This document shows positions 41,633-50,956 of a stretch of 64,000 nt of DNA, piece by piece. Numbering within the stretch: the first letter of the stretch is position 1; the number at the start of each line of letters is the position of its first letter. A program made the translations under genes and the position numbers. The stretch is from an uncultured Zoogloea sp. GTDB lineage: Bacteria > Pseudomonadota > Gammaproteobacteria > Burkholderiales > Rhodocyclaceae. The DNA lies in assembly GCA_937967645.1 (NCBI GenBank), contig CALBTT010000214.1, positions 1-64,000 of the forward strand, in the 5' to 3' direction. Under the pieces are notes generated by a model. The model did not search any database and had not been told where the DNA came from. It saw only the letters and a list, made by a program, of their open reading frames with translations.

Positions 41633-43804
41633 TCAGCGCAATCCCAACTGTTCGTTGATGATGCGGGGCGTAATGAAGACAAGCAACTCGGTTTTGTTGT
41701 CCTTGCGCTCGTTGTTGCGGAACAGGTAGCCGATCGCAGGGATGTCGCCGAGCAGGGGGATCTTGGTCGTCGTGTTGGAGGTGTCCTGGGTGTAGATACC
41801 GCCGATCACGATGGTGCCGCCATTTTCAACGATCACTTCGGTCTTGACGTGCTTGGTGTCGATGGGGACCCCCGACGCAAGCGACACATCAAAACGCGGC
41901 GAGTCCTTGTTCACATCCAGGGACATCATGATCTTGCCATCCGGCGTGACCTGGGGCTTGACCTTCAGGGACAGGTTGGCCTTGCGGAAGGTCACGCTGG
42001 TTGCGCCGGAGCTGGTCGCGGAATTATAGGGGATTTCAACACCCTGCTCGATCAGCGCCTCGGCCTTGTCGGCGGTCATCACCCGCGGACGGGAGACGAT
42101 CTTGCCCCTGCCATCCGCCTCCAGCGCCGACACCTCAAGGTCGATGTAGCGGGTGGCCGCGCTGTTCCACAAGGCCAGTGAGAAGGCCCCCGCCTGCCTG
42201 TTGTTGATGGTGGAGGCCGGAAGATTGACGCCCAGGGATTCGTTGAAGTTGGGCCGGGTGATGATCTGCCCTGCCTGATAGCCCGTTGAATTGAGCGTGC
42301 CGGAACCGAAGGTGTTGCGGTATACCGAGACGCCATCCTCCGTTTTGCCCAGCAGGCCGCCGGTCTTGCCACCAAAGCCGAGGCGCATGCCAAGGTTGCG
42401 CGCAAAGTTGTCCTGAGCTTCGACGATCTGGGCCTCGATCAGCACCTGGCGGACCTCCACGTCGATTTCGGCGACCAGACGGCGCAGCTCCTCGAGACGG
42501 GAGGCCACATCGTTGACGAAGATCTTGTTGCTCCGCTCATCGACAATCACGCTGCCCCGCTTGGAGAGCACGGTCTGATCCTTGTTCTTCAGGAACTCGG
42601 CAACGCTCTTGGCCTTGTGGTAATTGATCTGGAAACTCTCTGTGCGCAGGGGCTCCAGATCACCAATCTGCGCCTTGGACTCGAGATCAAGCTTTTCACG
42701 GGCGGCGAGCTCGTCCCGCGGGGCGATCCAGATCACGTTGCCGTTCTTGCGCATGTCCAGCCCACGCGCCTGCAGGATGATGTCGAGCGCCTGGTCCCAG
42801 GGCACGTCCTTGAGACGGAGGGTCAGGTTACCCTGCACCGAATCGCTGGTGATGATGTTGAAGTTGGTGAAGTCCGCGATCACCTGGAGCACCGAACGGA
42901 CATCGATGTTCTGGAAGTTCAGGGACAGCTTCTCGCCTGCGAAGCGACCCTTGGCCGCCCCCTGCACCAGCTTGTTCGGGTCTTCCTTGACCGGCTTCAC
43001 CTCAAGCACGAACTGATTGTCGCTCTGGTAGGCGTTATGCTCCCACAGACCGCGGGGCGTCACCGTCATGCGGGCGTTGCCACCCTGGGCCTGGGTCACC
43101 ACGGAGGACACCGGCGTGCCGAAGTCGATCACATCGAGCTTGCGACGCAGCTGTTCCGGCACTTCGGTCTTGAGGAAATCGACGATCAGGCTGCTGCCCT
43201 GTTGACGGATGTCGATCCCCGCGTTGGGATCGGACAGATCCACCACCAGGCGCCCCTCACCATCCTTGCCGCGCCGGAAGTTGACGTCCCGGATGGCATG
43301 CCGCTCGCCCGGGGCGGCCCCGGCCGGCGCAAACTGGGTGGATTGGGTCGTCGCAGCCGAGACATCCCTGAGCTGGCTGGTGGCCAGGGTGATATAAACA
43401 TCCCGGCCATCCAGGCGTGTCTCGTAGGGGTAGATCTTGGACAGATTGAGGACCAGGCGGGTGCGATCAGCCACCTGCACGACATTCACGCTGCGCAGAT
43501 CGCCGGTATTGAGGGCCTGGCTGTTCCGCCCCAGGCCATTGCCCGTATCCGGGAAGTCAAAGGCGATCCGCGCCGGACTGGCCACGCTGAAGCTGCCGGG
43601 AGGCACCGACAGCGGCTGCGCCATGGTGAGTTTGAGGACGATATTGCCCCCCTGCTCAGCCGCGGCGATCTTCTCGATGCGGTTGCCTACAGCCGCCTCC
43701 GCCTGCTGCGCCTGCGCGAGCACGGGGCCGGTGGGGAAAACGGCCCCCAGCACCGCGATCACGGCCCAAGCGCCAAACGTGGCCCTACAACGTCCCATTT
43801 TCAT
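41633..43804 (-). CDS. pilQ: Type IV pilus secretin PilQ
   Basis: 723 residues. A signal peptide ends near VLAQA (residue 31). One or two AMIN domains (about 40-270) contain IAFDFPDTGNGL and LVVDLSDPNAGIDI. An STN/N0 domain follows (KLSLNFQNIDVRSVLQVIADFTNFN), then the secretin core (about 470-720: VRQVLIEAQIVEAQDNFARNLG, GVEIPYNSATSSGATSV, GIYTQDTSNTTTKIPLLGDIPAIGYLF). It forms the outer-membrane pore for the pilus. The ATG overlaps the pilP stop (ATGA) and AGGAGG precedes it at eight bases. The alternative Met 6 bp later is less favoured. Confidence 0.97.
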   Translation of the reverse strand: MKMGRCRATFGAWAVIAVLGAVFPTGPVLAQAQQAEAAVGNRIEKIAAAEQGGNIVLKLTMAQPLSVPPGSFSVASPARIAFDFPDTGNGLGRNSQALNTGDLRSVNVVQVADRTRLVLNLSKIYPYETRLDGRDVYITLATSQLRDVSAATTQSTQFAPAGAAPGERHAIRDVNFRRGKDGEGRLVVDLSDPNAGIDIRQQGSSLIVDFLKTEVPEQLRRKLDVIDFGTPVSSVVTQAQGGNARMTVTPRGLWEHNAYQSDNQFVLEVKPVKEDPNKLVQGAAKGRFAGEKLSLNFQNIDVRSVLQVIADFTNFNIITSDSVQGNLTLRLKDVPWDQALDIILQARGLDMRKNGNVIWIAPRDELAAREKLDLESKAQIGDLEPLRTESFQINYHKAKSVAEFLKNKDQTVLSKRGSVIVDERSNKIFVNDVASRLEELRRLVAEIDVEVRQVLIEAQIVEAQDNFARNLGMRLGFGGKTGGLLGKTEDGVSVYRNTFGSGTLNSTGYQAGQIITRPNFNESLGVNLPASTINNRQAGAFSLALWNSAATRYIDLEVSALEADGRGKIVSRPRVMTADKAEALIEQGVEIPYNSATSSGATSVTFRKANLSLKVKPQVTPDGKIMMSLDVNKDSPRFDVSLASGVPIDTKHVKTEVIVENGGTIVIGGIYTQDTSNTTTKIPLLGDIPAIGYLFRNNERKDNKTELLVFITPRIINEQLGLR

Positions 43805-44334
43805 TTCTTCGCCTCCTGAGGCGCCTGCTCTTGCAGTTGCAGCGTGCTGATGCGCTCGGTCCATTCGCCACCGGCGTCCTCAACGAGCTCTTTCAAAGTG
43901 ATTTCGGATTCGGCAATCGCGGTGATGCGCCCGTAGTTCTGCCCCAGGTAATTGCCCACCTTGACCTGGTGCAAGGTCTTGTCCACCACAACGATGGCGT
44001 GGGACTGGCCGCCCTTCATGAGGACCCCCACCATCTTCAGGGACTCCAGCGGATAGGACTCAAGCGGCTCACGCCGACGGTTTGCATCGGGAGCAAACTG
44101 CCCCCCTTTCTTGTCCGGCTCCAGTTTGGCGGGGCGGAAGGGATCAACCAGGGAAGCCCCCTCGTAGTTCACCTCGATCGCCTTTTGAATCGGAGGCAGA
44201 GGCTTGAGGTTGGGCTTGAGGTCCCGGGAGGCTTCAGCCATCCAGGACCGGATGTCGTCCTGGCGGTCAGAACATCCGGCCAGCACCAACAGGGCCAGCA
44301 CCGGAACCACCAGCGTCAGTCGCGTCGTCCTCAC
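43801..44334 (-). CDS. pilP: Type IV pilus lipoprotein PilP
   Basis: 177 residues. Lipobox LAGC with Cys21, a linker, and a beta-domain containing SLVDPFRP and ESLKMVGVLMKGGQSHAIVVVDKTLHQVKVGNYLGQNYG, the usual PilP core. It links the inner-membrane PilMNO complex to PilQ. The start is GTG at 44334, overlapping the pilO stop as GTGA. Confidence 0.95.
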   Translation of the reverse strand: MRTTRLTLVVPVLALLVLAGCSDRQDDIRSWMAEASRDLKPNLKPLPPIQKAIEVNYEGASLVDPFRPAKLEPDKKGGQFAPDANRRREPLESYPLESLKMVGVLMKGGQSHAIVVVDKTLHQVKVGNYLGQNYGRITAIAESEITLKELVEDAGGEWTERISTLQLQEQAPQEAKK

Positions 44335-45008
44335 TTCTTGCCCGCCTTTTCCTTGGCTCTTTCCCTGCGCAGCTTGGCCACTTCCTCGTCGTCCAGGTAG
44401 CGATAAGTCACTGCCGTGGCATCGAACTTGAGGTTGCCATCCTTGCCTGTTTCAATAGCAATATCGTTGAGGGTCACGATACGCGGCATCTTGGCCACGT
44501 CACTGACGAATTCACCCAGATCATGGTAATTGCCCGTAACGCGCACAGCGATGGGCAACTCCGCATAGAAGTCCTTGGAACCTTCCGAGCCCGGCTTGAA
44601 CAACTCGAACTGAAGCCCCCGTCCCAGCCCGGCCTGGTTGATGTCGGCCAGCAAGGACTCGATTTCGGAGCGGTTGGGCAACTGCTTGAGCAAGGCACCG
44701 AACTGGCGGTCAATCTCGCTGAGCTGACGGCGGTACTCCGCGAGATTGACGGCCTGCCGCTTCTTGTTCAGCCAGTCGTCCTTCAGCGTGAGTTCTTCCT
44801 TTTCCTTGGCCTCCAGCCCGGCGAGCTGGTCGCTCCAGTCAAACCACCAGCCCCCTGCGACGATGGCCGCGAACAGGGCGATCAGGGTCGCAATACGCGG
44901 CAACAGCGGCCATTGCCCTGGATCGTTGGGATCAAGCCCCTGAAAATCCCGGAGCAGGGCCTGCATATCCATCGAACGCAGGTTTTCGAGCGAATCCTTG
45001 AAGCCCAT
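44331..45008 (-). CDS. pilO: Type IV pilus inner-membrane protein PilO
   Basis: 225 residues: cytoplasmic N-terminus, one transmembrane helix (about 40-62, PRIATLIALFAAIVAGGWWF), a coiled-coil (about 68-110, rich in Glu, Lys and Leu), and a periplasmic ferredoxin-like domain ending in FDATAVTYRYLDD. It heterodimerises with PilN. The ATG overlaps the last base of the pilN stop (TAATG). Confidence 0.95.
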   Translation of the reverse strand: MGFKDSLENLRSMDMQALLRDFQGLDPNDPGQWPLLPRIATLIALFAAIVAGGWWFDWSDQLAGLEAKEKEELTLKDDWLNKKRQAVNLAEYRRQLSEIDRQFGALLKQLPNRSEIESLLADINQAGLGRGLQFELFKPGSEGSKDFYAELPIAVRVTGNYHDLGEFVSDVAKMPRIVTLNDIAIETGKDGNLKFDATAVTYRYLDDEEVAKLRRERAKEKAGKK

Positions 45009-45604
45009 TACGGCTTACCTCCCGGGACTGCGCCCGCCTTGGCCTCGATCCCGTCCTGAGCCTTGGCGCGTTCAATGCTCACATTCAGGCTGAACTCGCT
45101 GACCCGACGCGTGTTCAGCACGGCGGCCTTCACTTCGACGAGGTCGGCGTTCTGGAGGTGCGGCGACGCCTCGAGGTTGCGCATCAGATTGGAGACGCGC
45201 GCATTGGACTGGGCATAACCAACCAGGTTGATGCGCGGGCCAGTCTGCTTGAGCGATTTGAGATAGACACCTTCGGGCAGCTGGCGGGCCAGCTCGTTGA
45301 AGACCAGCACGGTTTCGGTGCGGTTGGTCTGCAGCGACTCGATCACCTGCTTGCGCGACAGCAAGGCCTCTGCCTGCTCCCTAAGCCCCTTGATCTCCGC
45401 GATGTCCTTGTCGAGGGCGGCGATTTCCTGCTTCAGGAAGGCATTCTTGGCATCCTGACCATCGACATAGCCGGCGATCAGGGTGTGCCCGATGAACCAC
45501 ACCACCAGGCCGGCAAGCGCCATCAGCGCCGACAGCAGGATGAACTGCTGACGCCGGGCCTTGCGCTTTTCTTCCCGGTGGGGAAGGAGGTTGATGCGGA
45601 TCAC
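45008..45604 (-). CDS. pilN: Type IV pilus inner-membrane protein PilN
   Basis: 198 residues. The N-terminus IRINLLPHREEKRKARRQQF is the conserved PilM-binding peptide; one transmembrane helix (about 22-43) and a coiled-coil lead to a periplasmic domain (VYLKSLKQTGPRINLVGYAQSNARVSNLMRNLE). The start is GTG at 45604, overlapping the pilM stop as GTGA. Confidence 0.95.
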   Translation of the reverse strand: MIRINLLPHREEKRKARRQQFILLSALMALAGLVVWFIGHTLIAGYVDGQDAKNAFLKQEIAALDKDIAEIKGLREQAEALLSRKQVIESLQTNRTETVLVFNELARQLPEGVYLKSLKQTGPRINLVGYAQSNARVSNLMRNLEASPHLQNADLVEVKAAVLNTRRVSEFSLNVSIERAKAQDGIEAKAGAVPGGKP

Positions 45605-46677
45605 AGGTCAAACCTCCGCAGGGCAAGACCACAAGCCACCAGCAAGGCGGGCGCATCGGCTGCCAGATTTTTGGGACGGATCTTCGAGCTCAGGCTCATT
45701 CCGGAGAAAGGATTGGCAATGTGGGTATCAACCTGGGTACGCCCTGCGACGGTCTCCGCGAGGCCCGGGATGACGGCACAGCCCCCGGCCAGGACGATGT
45801 GATCGACCTGATTGAACTGGGTGGAGGTAAAGAAGAACTGGAGCGCCCGCGAGACCTCGAGAGCCAGAGCATCCATGAACGGGCGGAGCAGTTCGGTCTC
45901 ATAGCTTTCAGGCAGGGAGCCGGTGCGTTTGCCACTCTCTGCCTCTTCGAGGGACATGCCGAAATGACGCATGATGTCCTGGGTCAGGAGAAAGCCGCCG
46001 AAGGCCTGCTCCCGGGCGTAGACCTGCACGCCGTTGCGCAGCACCGAGACGTTCATGACGTTGGCTCCCGCATCGACCAGCGCGATGATCTTGTCCTGCC
46101 CGCCCTCAGGCAGGTCAGCCTGGACCAGTTCGAAAGCCGACAGGGACGCATAGGACTCGACATCCATGACCAGCGCCTTCAAACCGGCGGCCTCCGCAGC
46201 TGCGACCCGGTCTTCGACCTTTTCCTTGCGGGAGGCGGCAATCAGGACTTCATCCTCGTCGGCCCCCGAGGCTGCGGGCCCGATCACCTGAAAATCCAGA
46301 TTGACCTCATCGAGCGCAAAGGGAATGTACTGATTCGCCTCGGACTCGACCTGGACCTCGAGCTCCTGATCGCGCAAACCAGCAGGCAGGATGATCTTCT
46401 TGGTGATCACGGCCGAAGCAGGCAGGGCCAGGGCAACGAACTTGGTGCTGGTCCCCAGCCGCCTCCACCCCCGGCGGATCGCCTCCGAGACCGCATCGAG
46501 ATTCGCGATGTTGCCGTCGGAAACCGCCTCGCGGGGCAAGGACTCGACTGCGTAGCGCTCGACCCGGTACCCCCCCCCGGATGCGGCGGACAATTCGACC
46601 ATCTTGACTGATGACGACGAGATGTCGACACCGATCAAAGGACGCGCCCTGGGGCTGAGAAAAGAGAGGTCGATCAC
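45601..46677 (-). CDS. pilM: Type IV pilus actin-like ATPase PilM
   Basis: 358 residues of the FtsA/PilM actin-like fold: PLIGVDISSSSVKMVELS (phosphate 1), ALVDAGANVMNVSVLRNG (phosphate 2), and VDHIVLAGGCAVIPGLAETVA (adenosine site). It is cytoplasmic and recruits PilN. The start is GTG at 46677 with AGGA six bases before it. First gene of pilMNOPQ, divergent from ponA. Confidence 0.96.
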   Translation of the reverse strand: MIDLSFLSPRARPLIGVDISSSSVKMVELSAASGGGYRVERYAVESLPREAVSDGNIANLDAVSEAIRRGWRRLGTSTKFVALALPASAVITKKIILPAGLRDQELEVQVESEANQYIPFALDEVNLDFQVIGPAASGADEDEVLIAASRKEKVEDRVAAAEAAGLKALVMDVESYASLSAFELVQADLPEGGQDKIIALVDAGANVMNVSVLRNGVQVYAREQAFGGFLLTQDIMRHFGMSLEEAESGKRTGSLPESYETELLRPFMDALALEVSRALQFFFTSTQFNQVDHIVLAGGCAVIPGLAETVAGRTQVDTHIANPFSGMSLSSKIRPKNLAADAPALLVACGLALRRFDL

Positions 46678-46814
46678 AAAAAGTCCTGAAAATTCTTTAC
46701 GTTAGGCGCAATTACAACAATCTACTTGAAATCCTAACAACAACAATGACAGGTGTAAAGCAAGCACCGGAAAAACACCGGGTCATGCGCGCAGCGGCAA
46801 AACGCCCTGAATCG

Positions 46815-46820
46815 TATAAT
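46815..46820 (+). promoter_or_regulatory. Consensus -10 box TATAAT before ponA
   Basis: A perfect TATAAT lies 30 bp before the ponA start in the 173-bp pilM-ponA divergent region. No good -35 match is present at 16-18 bp (the hexamer at 46792 is CAGCGG), so an activator or extended contacts may be needed. The predicted leader is only about 24 nt and lacks a clear ribosome-binding site. Confidence 0.4.
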
Positions 46821-46850
46821 GCGTGACTTTACTCCGCTTACCATCCCGAC

Positions 46851-49145
46851 ATGCGCTGGGTACTCTACCCTTTCATTGCCCTCCTCGGCCTGATCGCCGT
46901 TGGCGCCGCCATCCTGGCCCTTGCGGTGGCATTTGCCTGGCCGACGCTGCCGTCGCTGGAGTCGCTGACCGACTACCACCCCAAGATCCCCTTGCGCGTC
47001 TATACGGCAGACGGTGAGCTCATCGGCGAATACGGGGAGGAGCGACGCGCCTTCATCCGCATCCAGGAAGTCCCCGACGTGCTCAAGCACGCCATCCTGG
47101 CAGCCGAGGACGATCGCTTCTATCAGCACTCGGGCGTGGATTTCCTTGGCATCCTGCGGGCCGCGGGCGCCAACCTGGCCACCGGCGGCAAGCGCCAAGG
47201 CGCGTCGACGATCACCATGCAGGTTGCCCGCAACTTCTTCCTGACCCGTGAGAAGACGATCTCCCGCAAACTCTACGAGATCCTGCTGGCCTTCAAGATC
47301 GAGCAGAACCTCACCAAGGACCAGATCCTCGAGGTTTACATCAACCAGATCTTCCTGGGCCGCCGCGCCTACGGCTTCGCCGTCGCGTCCCACACCTATT
47401 TCGGCAAATCCATCCGCGACCTGAGCATCCCGGAAGCCGCCATGCTGGCGGGCCTGCCCAAGGCCCCCTCGGCCTACAACCCGGTAGTCAACCCCAAGCG
47501 TGCCGCCCAGCGCCAGCAGTATGTGCTGCGCCGGATGACCGAACTGGGCTTCATCACCGAGGAGCAGCAGCACAAGGCCATCGAAACGCCCCTCAAGGTC
47601 GCCAGCAGCTCGGCCGACTTTGGCGGCAGCGCCGACTACGTGGCCGAGATGGCCCGCCAGATCGCCTACGAGCAGTACAAGGAAGAAACCTATACCCGCG
47701 GCATCAAGGTCATCACCACCGTCATCAAGGCTGAACAGGAAGCCGCCCACCGGGCCCTGCGGCGGGGCATCATGGACTACGACCGCCGCCATGGCTATCG
47801 CGGCGCCGAGAGCTACGCCGACCCGGCGCGACTGAACACCCAGCAGGCCGAGTCGATGGACGAGATCCTCGCCGAGGTCCCCGACTACGACGACATGATG
47901 GCGGCGATCGTGACCCAGGCTGGCGGCGGTGCCGTCACGGTGTACCGCTACGGGGAGAGCATCCGCATCACCGGCGAAGGACTGCGCTTCGCCGCGCCCA
48001 TGCTCAGCGACAAGGCGCCGCCCAACAAGCGCATCCGGGTCGGCGCCATCGTCCGCATCAGCCACCCGGACAATCGCTGGGAGATCACCCAGCTGCCTGA
48101 GGTCGAGGGCGCGCTGGTTGCCGCCGATCCACGCACCGGAGCCATCCGCGCGCTGGCCGGTGGCTTCGACTTCAGCCGCAACAAGTTCAACCACGCCACC
48201 CAGGCCTGGCGCCAGCCCGGCTCCAGTTTCAAGCCCTTCATCTATTCGGCCGCCTTCGAGAAGGGCTATGGCCCGAACAGCATCGTGGACGACGCCCCCC
48301 TCTCCTTCCCCGCCGGCGAGACCGGCAGCCAGGCCTGGGAGCCCAAGAACTACGACGGCAAGTACGACGGCCCGATGTCCCTGCGCTCAGCCCTGGCCCG
48401 CTCCAAGAACATGGTGTCGATCCGGCTGCTCAAGTCCATCGGCCCGCGCTACGCCCAGGACTACATCACCAAGTTCGGATTCGATGCGGAACGCCACCCG
48501 GCCTACCTGACCATGGCCCTCGGCGCCGGCTCGGTCACCCCCTGGCAGATGCTGCGCGGCTACTCGGTCTTCGCCAATGGCGGTTACCGGATCGAACCCT
48601 ATCTGGTGAAGGAGATCCGTGACGAGGCCGGCAACGTGCTGGCCCGGGTGGATCCTCCCGTCGCCGGCGAGACCGCAGAGCGGGCCATCGACGAGCGCAA
48701 CGCCTACCTGATGGACTCGGTCATGAAGGACGTGGTGCGCCGGGGCACGGCCACCAAGGCCCTGGTGCTCAAGCGCGGCGACCTGGCCGGCAAGACCGGC
48801 ACCACCAACGAATACGTGGATGCCTGGTTCTGCGGCTACCAGCCCACCGTGGCCGCCGTGGCCTGGATCGGCTTCGATCAGCCACGCAAGCTGGGCAGCG
48901 GGGAAACCGGCGGCGCGGCGGCACTGCCCATGTGGATCAACTACATGCGCAAGGCCCTGGAGGGTGTGCCTGAAACCTACCCGACGCCGCCGGGCGGCCT
49001 GATCCGCATCCAGCCTGCGGGCGGCGGCAGCGACGAGATGATCTACCAGGAAAACCTGCCGGCAGCGCCGCCGGAGGTGCCGCCTGAACCCACCAGCGCC
49101 CCCTCCGAGGAGGCGCCCCCGAGCAAGCCGGTCAGCCCAGGCTGA
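46851..49145 (+). CDS. mrcA: Penicillin-binding protein 1A (bifunctional)
   Basis: 764 residues. An N-terminal membrane anchor (about 5-30), then the GT51 glycosyltransferase (about 55-225) with the catalytic Glu block AILAAEDDRFYQHSGVDF and QGASTITMQVARNFFL. An OB-like insert follows, then the transpeptidase with nucleophile S458-S-F-K461, SKNMVS, and KTGTT. A proline-rich tail ends the protein. It polymerises and crosslinks peptidoglycan on the periplasmic side. Divergent from pilM; its 3' end overlaps convergent cyaY by 14 bp. Also called ponA. Confidence 0.97.
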   Translation: MRWVLYPFIALLGLIAVGAAILALAVAFAWPTLPSLESLTDYHPKIPLRVYTADGELIGEYGEERRAFIRIQEVPDVLKHAILAAEDDRFYQHSGVDFLGILRAAGANLATGGKRQGASTITMQVARNFFLTREKTISRKLYEILLAFKIEQNLTKDQILEVYINQIFLGRRAYGFAVASHTYFGKSIRDLSIPEAAMLAGLPKAPSAYNPVVNPKRAAQRQQYVLRRMTELGFITEEQQHKAIETPLKVASSSADFGGSADYVAEMARQIAYEQYKEETYTRGIKVITTVIKAEQEAAHRALRRGIMDYDRRHGYRGAESYADPARLNTQQAESMDEILAEVPDYDDMMAAIVTQAGGGAVTVYRYGESIRITGEGLRFAAPMLSDKAPPNKRIRVGAIVRISHPDNRWEITQLPEVEGALVAADPRTGAIRALAGGFDFSRNKFNHATQAWRQPGSSFKPFIYSAAFEKGYGPNSIVDDAPLSFPAGETGSQAWEPKNYDGKYDGPMSLRSALARSKNMVSIRLLKSIGPRYAQDYITKFGFDAERHPAYLTMALGAGSVTPWQMLRGYSVFANGGYRIEPYLVKEIRDEAGNVLARVDPPVAGETAERAIDERNAYLMDSVMKDVVRRGTATKALVLKRGDLAGKTGTTNEYVDAWFCGYQPTVAAVAWIGFDQPRKLGSGETGGAAALPMWINYMRKALEGVPETYPTPPGGLIRIQPAGGGSDEMIYQENLPAAPPEVPPEPTSAPSEEAPPSKPVSPG

Positions 49146-49449
49146 CCGGTTCGCCGGCCTGCTCGGACATGCAGCGGGACAGCACGGCATAGAAATCCGC
49201 CCCGTCCCGGGTGCCGACCCAGCGACCGGCCTCGGGGCGGAAGTGGAAGCCGCCGGACTTGGCCGCCAACCAGATCTCGCGGGCCGCGCTGTGGCGGTTC
49301 ACGATGATCTTGGTACCGCTCTCAAACTCGATCTCGATGATGCCGCCGGGCTTCACCTCGTAGTCAATCTCGGCCGTGCAGGCATCGAGCAAACCCTCCA
49401 GGCGATCCAGCTCGGCTTCCGCCAGGGCATTGAAATCCGCTTCATTCAT
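49132..49449 (-). CDS. cyaY: Iron donor protein CyaY (bacterial frataxin)
   Basis: 105 residues. Helix 1 begins MNEADFNALAEAELDRLEGLLD, followed by the acidic strand EIDYEVKPGGIIEIEFESGTKIIVNRH and the conserved EIWLAAKSGGFHF segment. It binds iron and modulates IscS in Fe-S cluster assembly. It is convergent with ponA and divergent from lptM, the usual proteobacterial cyaY neighbourhood. Confidence 0.96.
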   Translation of the reverse strand: MNEADFNALAEAELDRLEGLLDACTAEIDYEVKPGGIIEIEFESGTKIIVNRHSAAREIWLAAKSGGFHFRPEAGRWVGTRDGADFYAVLSRCMSEQAGEPVSLG

Positions 49450-49496
49450 CGTCCGAACCCTTGTTCTGTTAACATTTGCGTTTTTGCGCGAAACCC

Positions 49497-49685
49497 ATGC
49501 GAACCCTCGCCCTCACACTCGCCGCGTGCGGCGCACTCCTGCTGGCCGGCTGTGGCATCAAGGGTCCGCTCTACTATCCGCAGATTCCCAAGCCCGCGGC
49601 CAAACCGGCCGAAACCGCACCGGCGCCTGCCCGCCCGGCCCAGTCGGATCATAACAAACCCGCCTCCCAGGACCCCACCCAATGA
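49497..49685 (+). CDS. lptM: LptM-like small lipoprotein (LPS translocon maturation chaperone)
   Basis: 62 residues. Signal peptide and lipobox LAGC, followed immediately by GIKGPLYYP, the conserved N-terminus of LptM/YifL. The rest is an unstructured Pro/Ala tail. In enterobacteria LptM helps disulfide maturation of LptD. ATG 49497 was chosen over an upstream TTG. Its stop overlaps the lysA start, as in many proteobacteria. Confidence 0.92.
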   Translation: MRTLALTLAACGALLLAGCGIKGPLYYPQIPKPAAKPAETAPAPARPAQSDHNKPASQDPTQ

Positions 49686-50944
49686 CCACCGCCCTGCCCG
49701 TGCCGACGCTGCAAGCCGGCCCCGCCGGCCTGACCCTCGAAGGTGTCGCGCTGGCTGACATCGCCGCCCGTTTCGGCACCCCGACCTACGTCTACTCCCG
49801 CGCCGCCCTCACCGCCGCCTACGAGAGCTACCAGCAGGCCCTGGGACAACGCAAGGCGCTGGTCTGCTATGCCGTCAAGGCCAACTCCAGCCTCGGCATC
49901 CTGTCCGTCTTCGCCCGGCTCGGTGCCGGCTTCGACATCGTCTCGGGTGGTGAGCTGGCCCGCGTGCTGGCCGCCGGCGGCGATCCCGGCAAGGTCATCT
50001 TCTCGGGTGTCGGCAAGAGCGTGGACGAGATGCGCTATGCGCTGGAAACCGGCATCGGCTGCTTCAATGTGGAGTCCGCCGCCGAGCTCGACCGCCTCAA
50101 CGAAGTCGCCGGCAGCCTGGGCAAGCGCGCCCCGATCGCCTTCCGGGTCAATCCGGACGTCAATCCCAACACCCACCCCTACATCTCCACCGGCCTGCGC
50201 GGCAACAAGTTCGGGGTGGCCTTCACCGAAGCCCTCGACCTCTACCGCAAGGCGGCCAGCCTGCCGAACATCGAGATCAGCGGCATCGACTGCCACATCG
50301 GCTCGCAGCTTCTCGATCCGGCACCGATGACCGAAGCTGCCGAGAAGATCCTCGGCCTGGTGGACCAGCTGGCCAGCGAAGGCATCAAGCTCGACCACAT
50401 CGACCTGGGCGGTGGCCTCGGCATCCGCTATCGGGATGAGGAGCCGCCCACCCCCACCGACTACCTCAAGCCGCTGCTGGCCTGCTTCGCCGGTCGCGAC
50501 GAGGCCCTGTGCTTCGAGCCCGGCCGCTCCCTGGTGGGCAACGCGGGGCTGCTGCTGACCCGCATCGAGTACCTCAAGCCCGGCGTCGAGAAGAACTTCG
50601 CCATCATCGATGCGGCCATGAACGATCTGGCTCGCCCGGCCCTCTACGACGCTTACCACGAGATCGTCGCGGTCGCCCCCCGCGACCTGCCCGCCACCCG
50701 CTACGAAGTGGTCGGCCCGATCTGCGAGAGCGGTGACTTCCTGGGCCATGACCGGGATCTGTCAGTGGCCCCCGGCGACCTGCTGGCACTCCTGTCGGCC
50801 GGTGCCTACGGCATGACCATGAGCTCCAACTACAACACCCGGCCCCGCGCCGCCGAGGTGCTGGTGGACGGCGACACGGTTCACCTGATCCGCGAGCGCG
50901 AAACCCTCGAGCACCTGCTGAAGGGCGAACGCCCCCTGCCCTGA
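49682..50944 (+). CDS. lysA: Diaminopimelate decarboxylase
   Basis: 420 residues. The PLP lysine is in CYAVKANSSLGIL. Other blocks are GAGFDIVSGGEL, VNPDVNPNTHPYISTGLRGNKFG, HIGSQLLD, DLGGGLGIRY, EPGRSLVGNAG, GPICESGDFLG and GAYGMTMSSNYNTRPR. It makes lysine from meso-diaminopimelate. ATG overlaps the lptM stop (ATGA). Confidence 0.98.
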   Translation: MTTALPVPTLQAGPAGLTLEGVALADIAARFGTPTYVYSRAALTAAYESYQQALGQRKALVCYAVKANSSLGILSVFARLGAGFDIVSGGELARVLAAGGDPGKVIFSGVGKSVDEMRYALETGIGCFNVESAAELDRLNEVAGSLGKRAPIAFRVNPDVNPNTHPYISTGLRGNKFGVAFTEALDLYRKAASLPNIEISGIDCHIGSQLLDPAPMTEAAEKILGLVDQLASEGIKLDHIDLGGGLGIRYRDEEPPTPTDYLKPLLACFAGRDEALCFEPGRSLVGNAGLLLTRIEYLKPGVEKNFAIIDAAMNDLARPALYDAYHEIVAVAPRDLPATRYEVVGPICESGDFLGHDRDLSVAPGDLLALLSAGAYGMTMSSNYNTRPRAAEVLVDGDTVHLIRERETLEHLLKGERPLP

Positions 50945-50956
50945 CCCACCGCCGAC

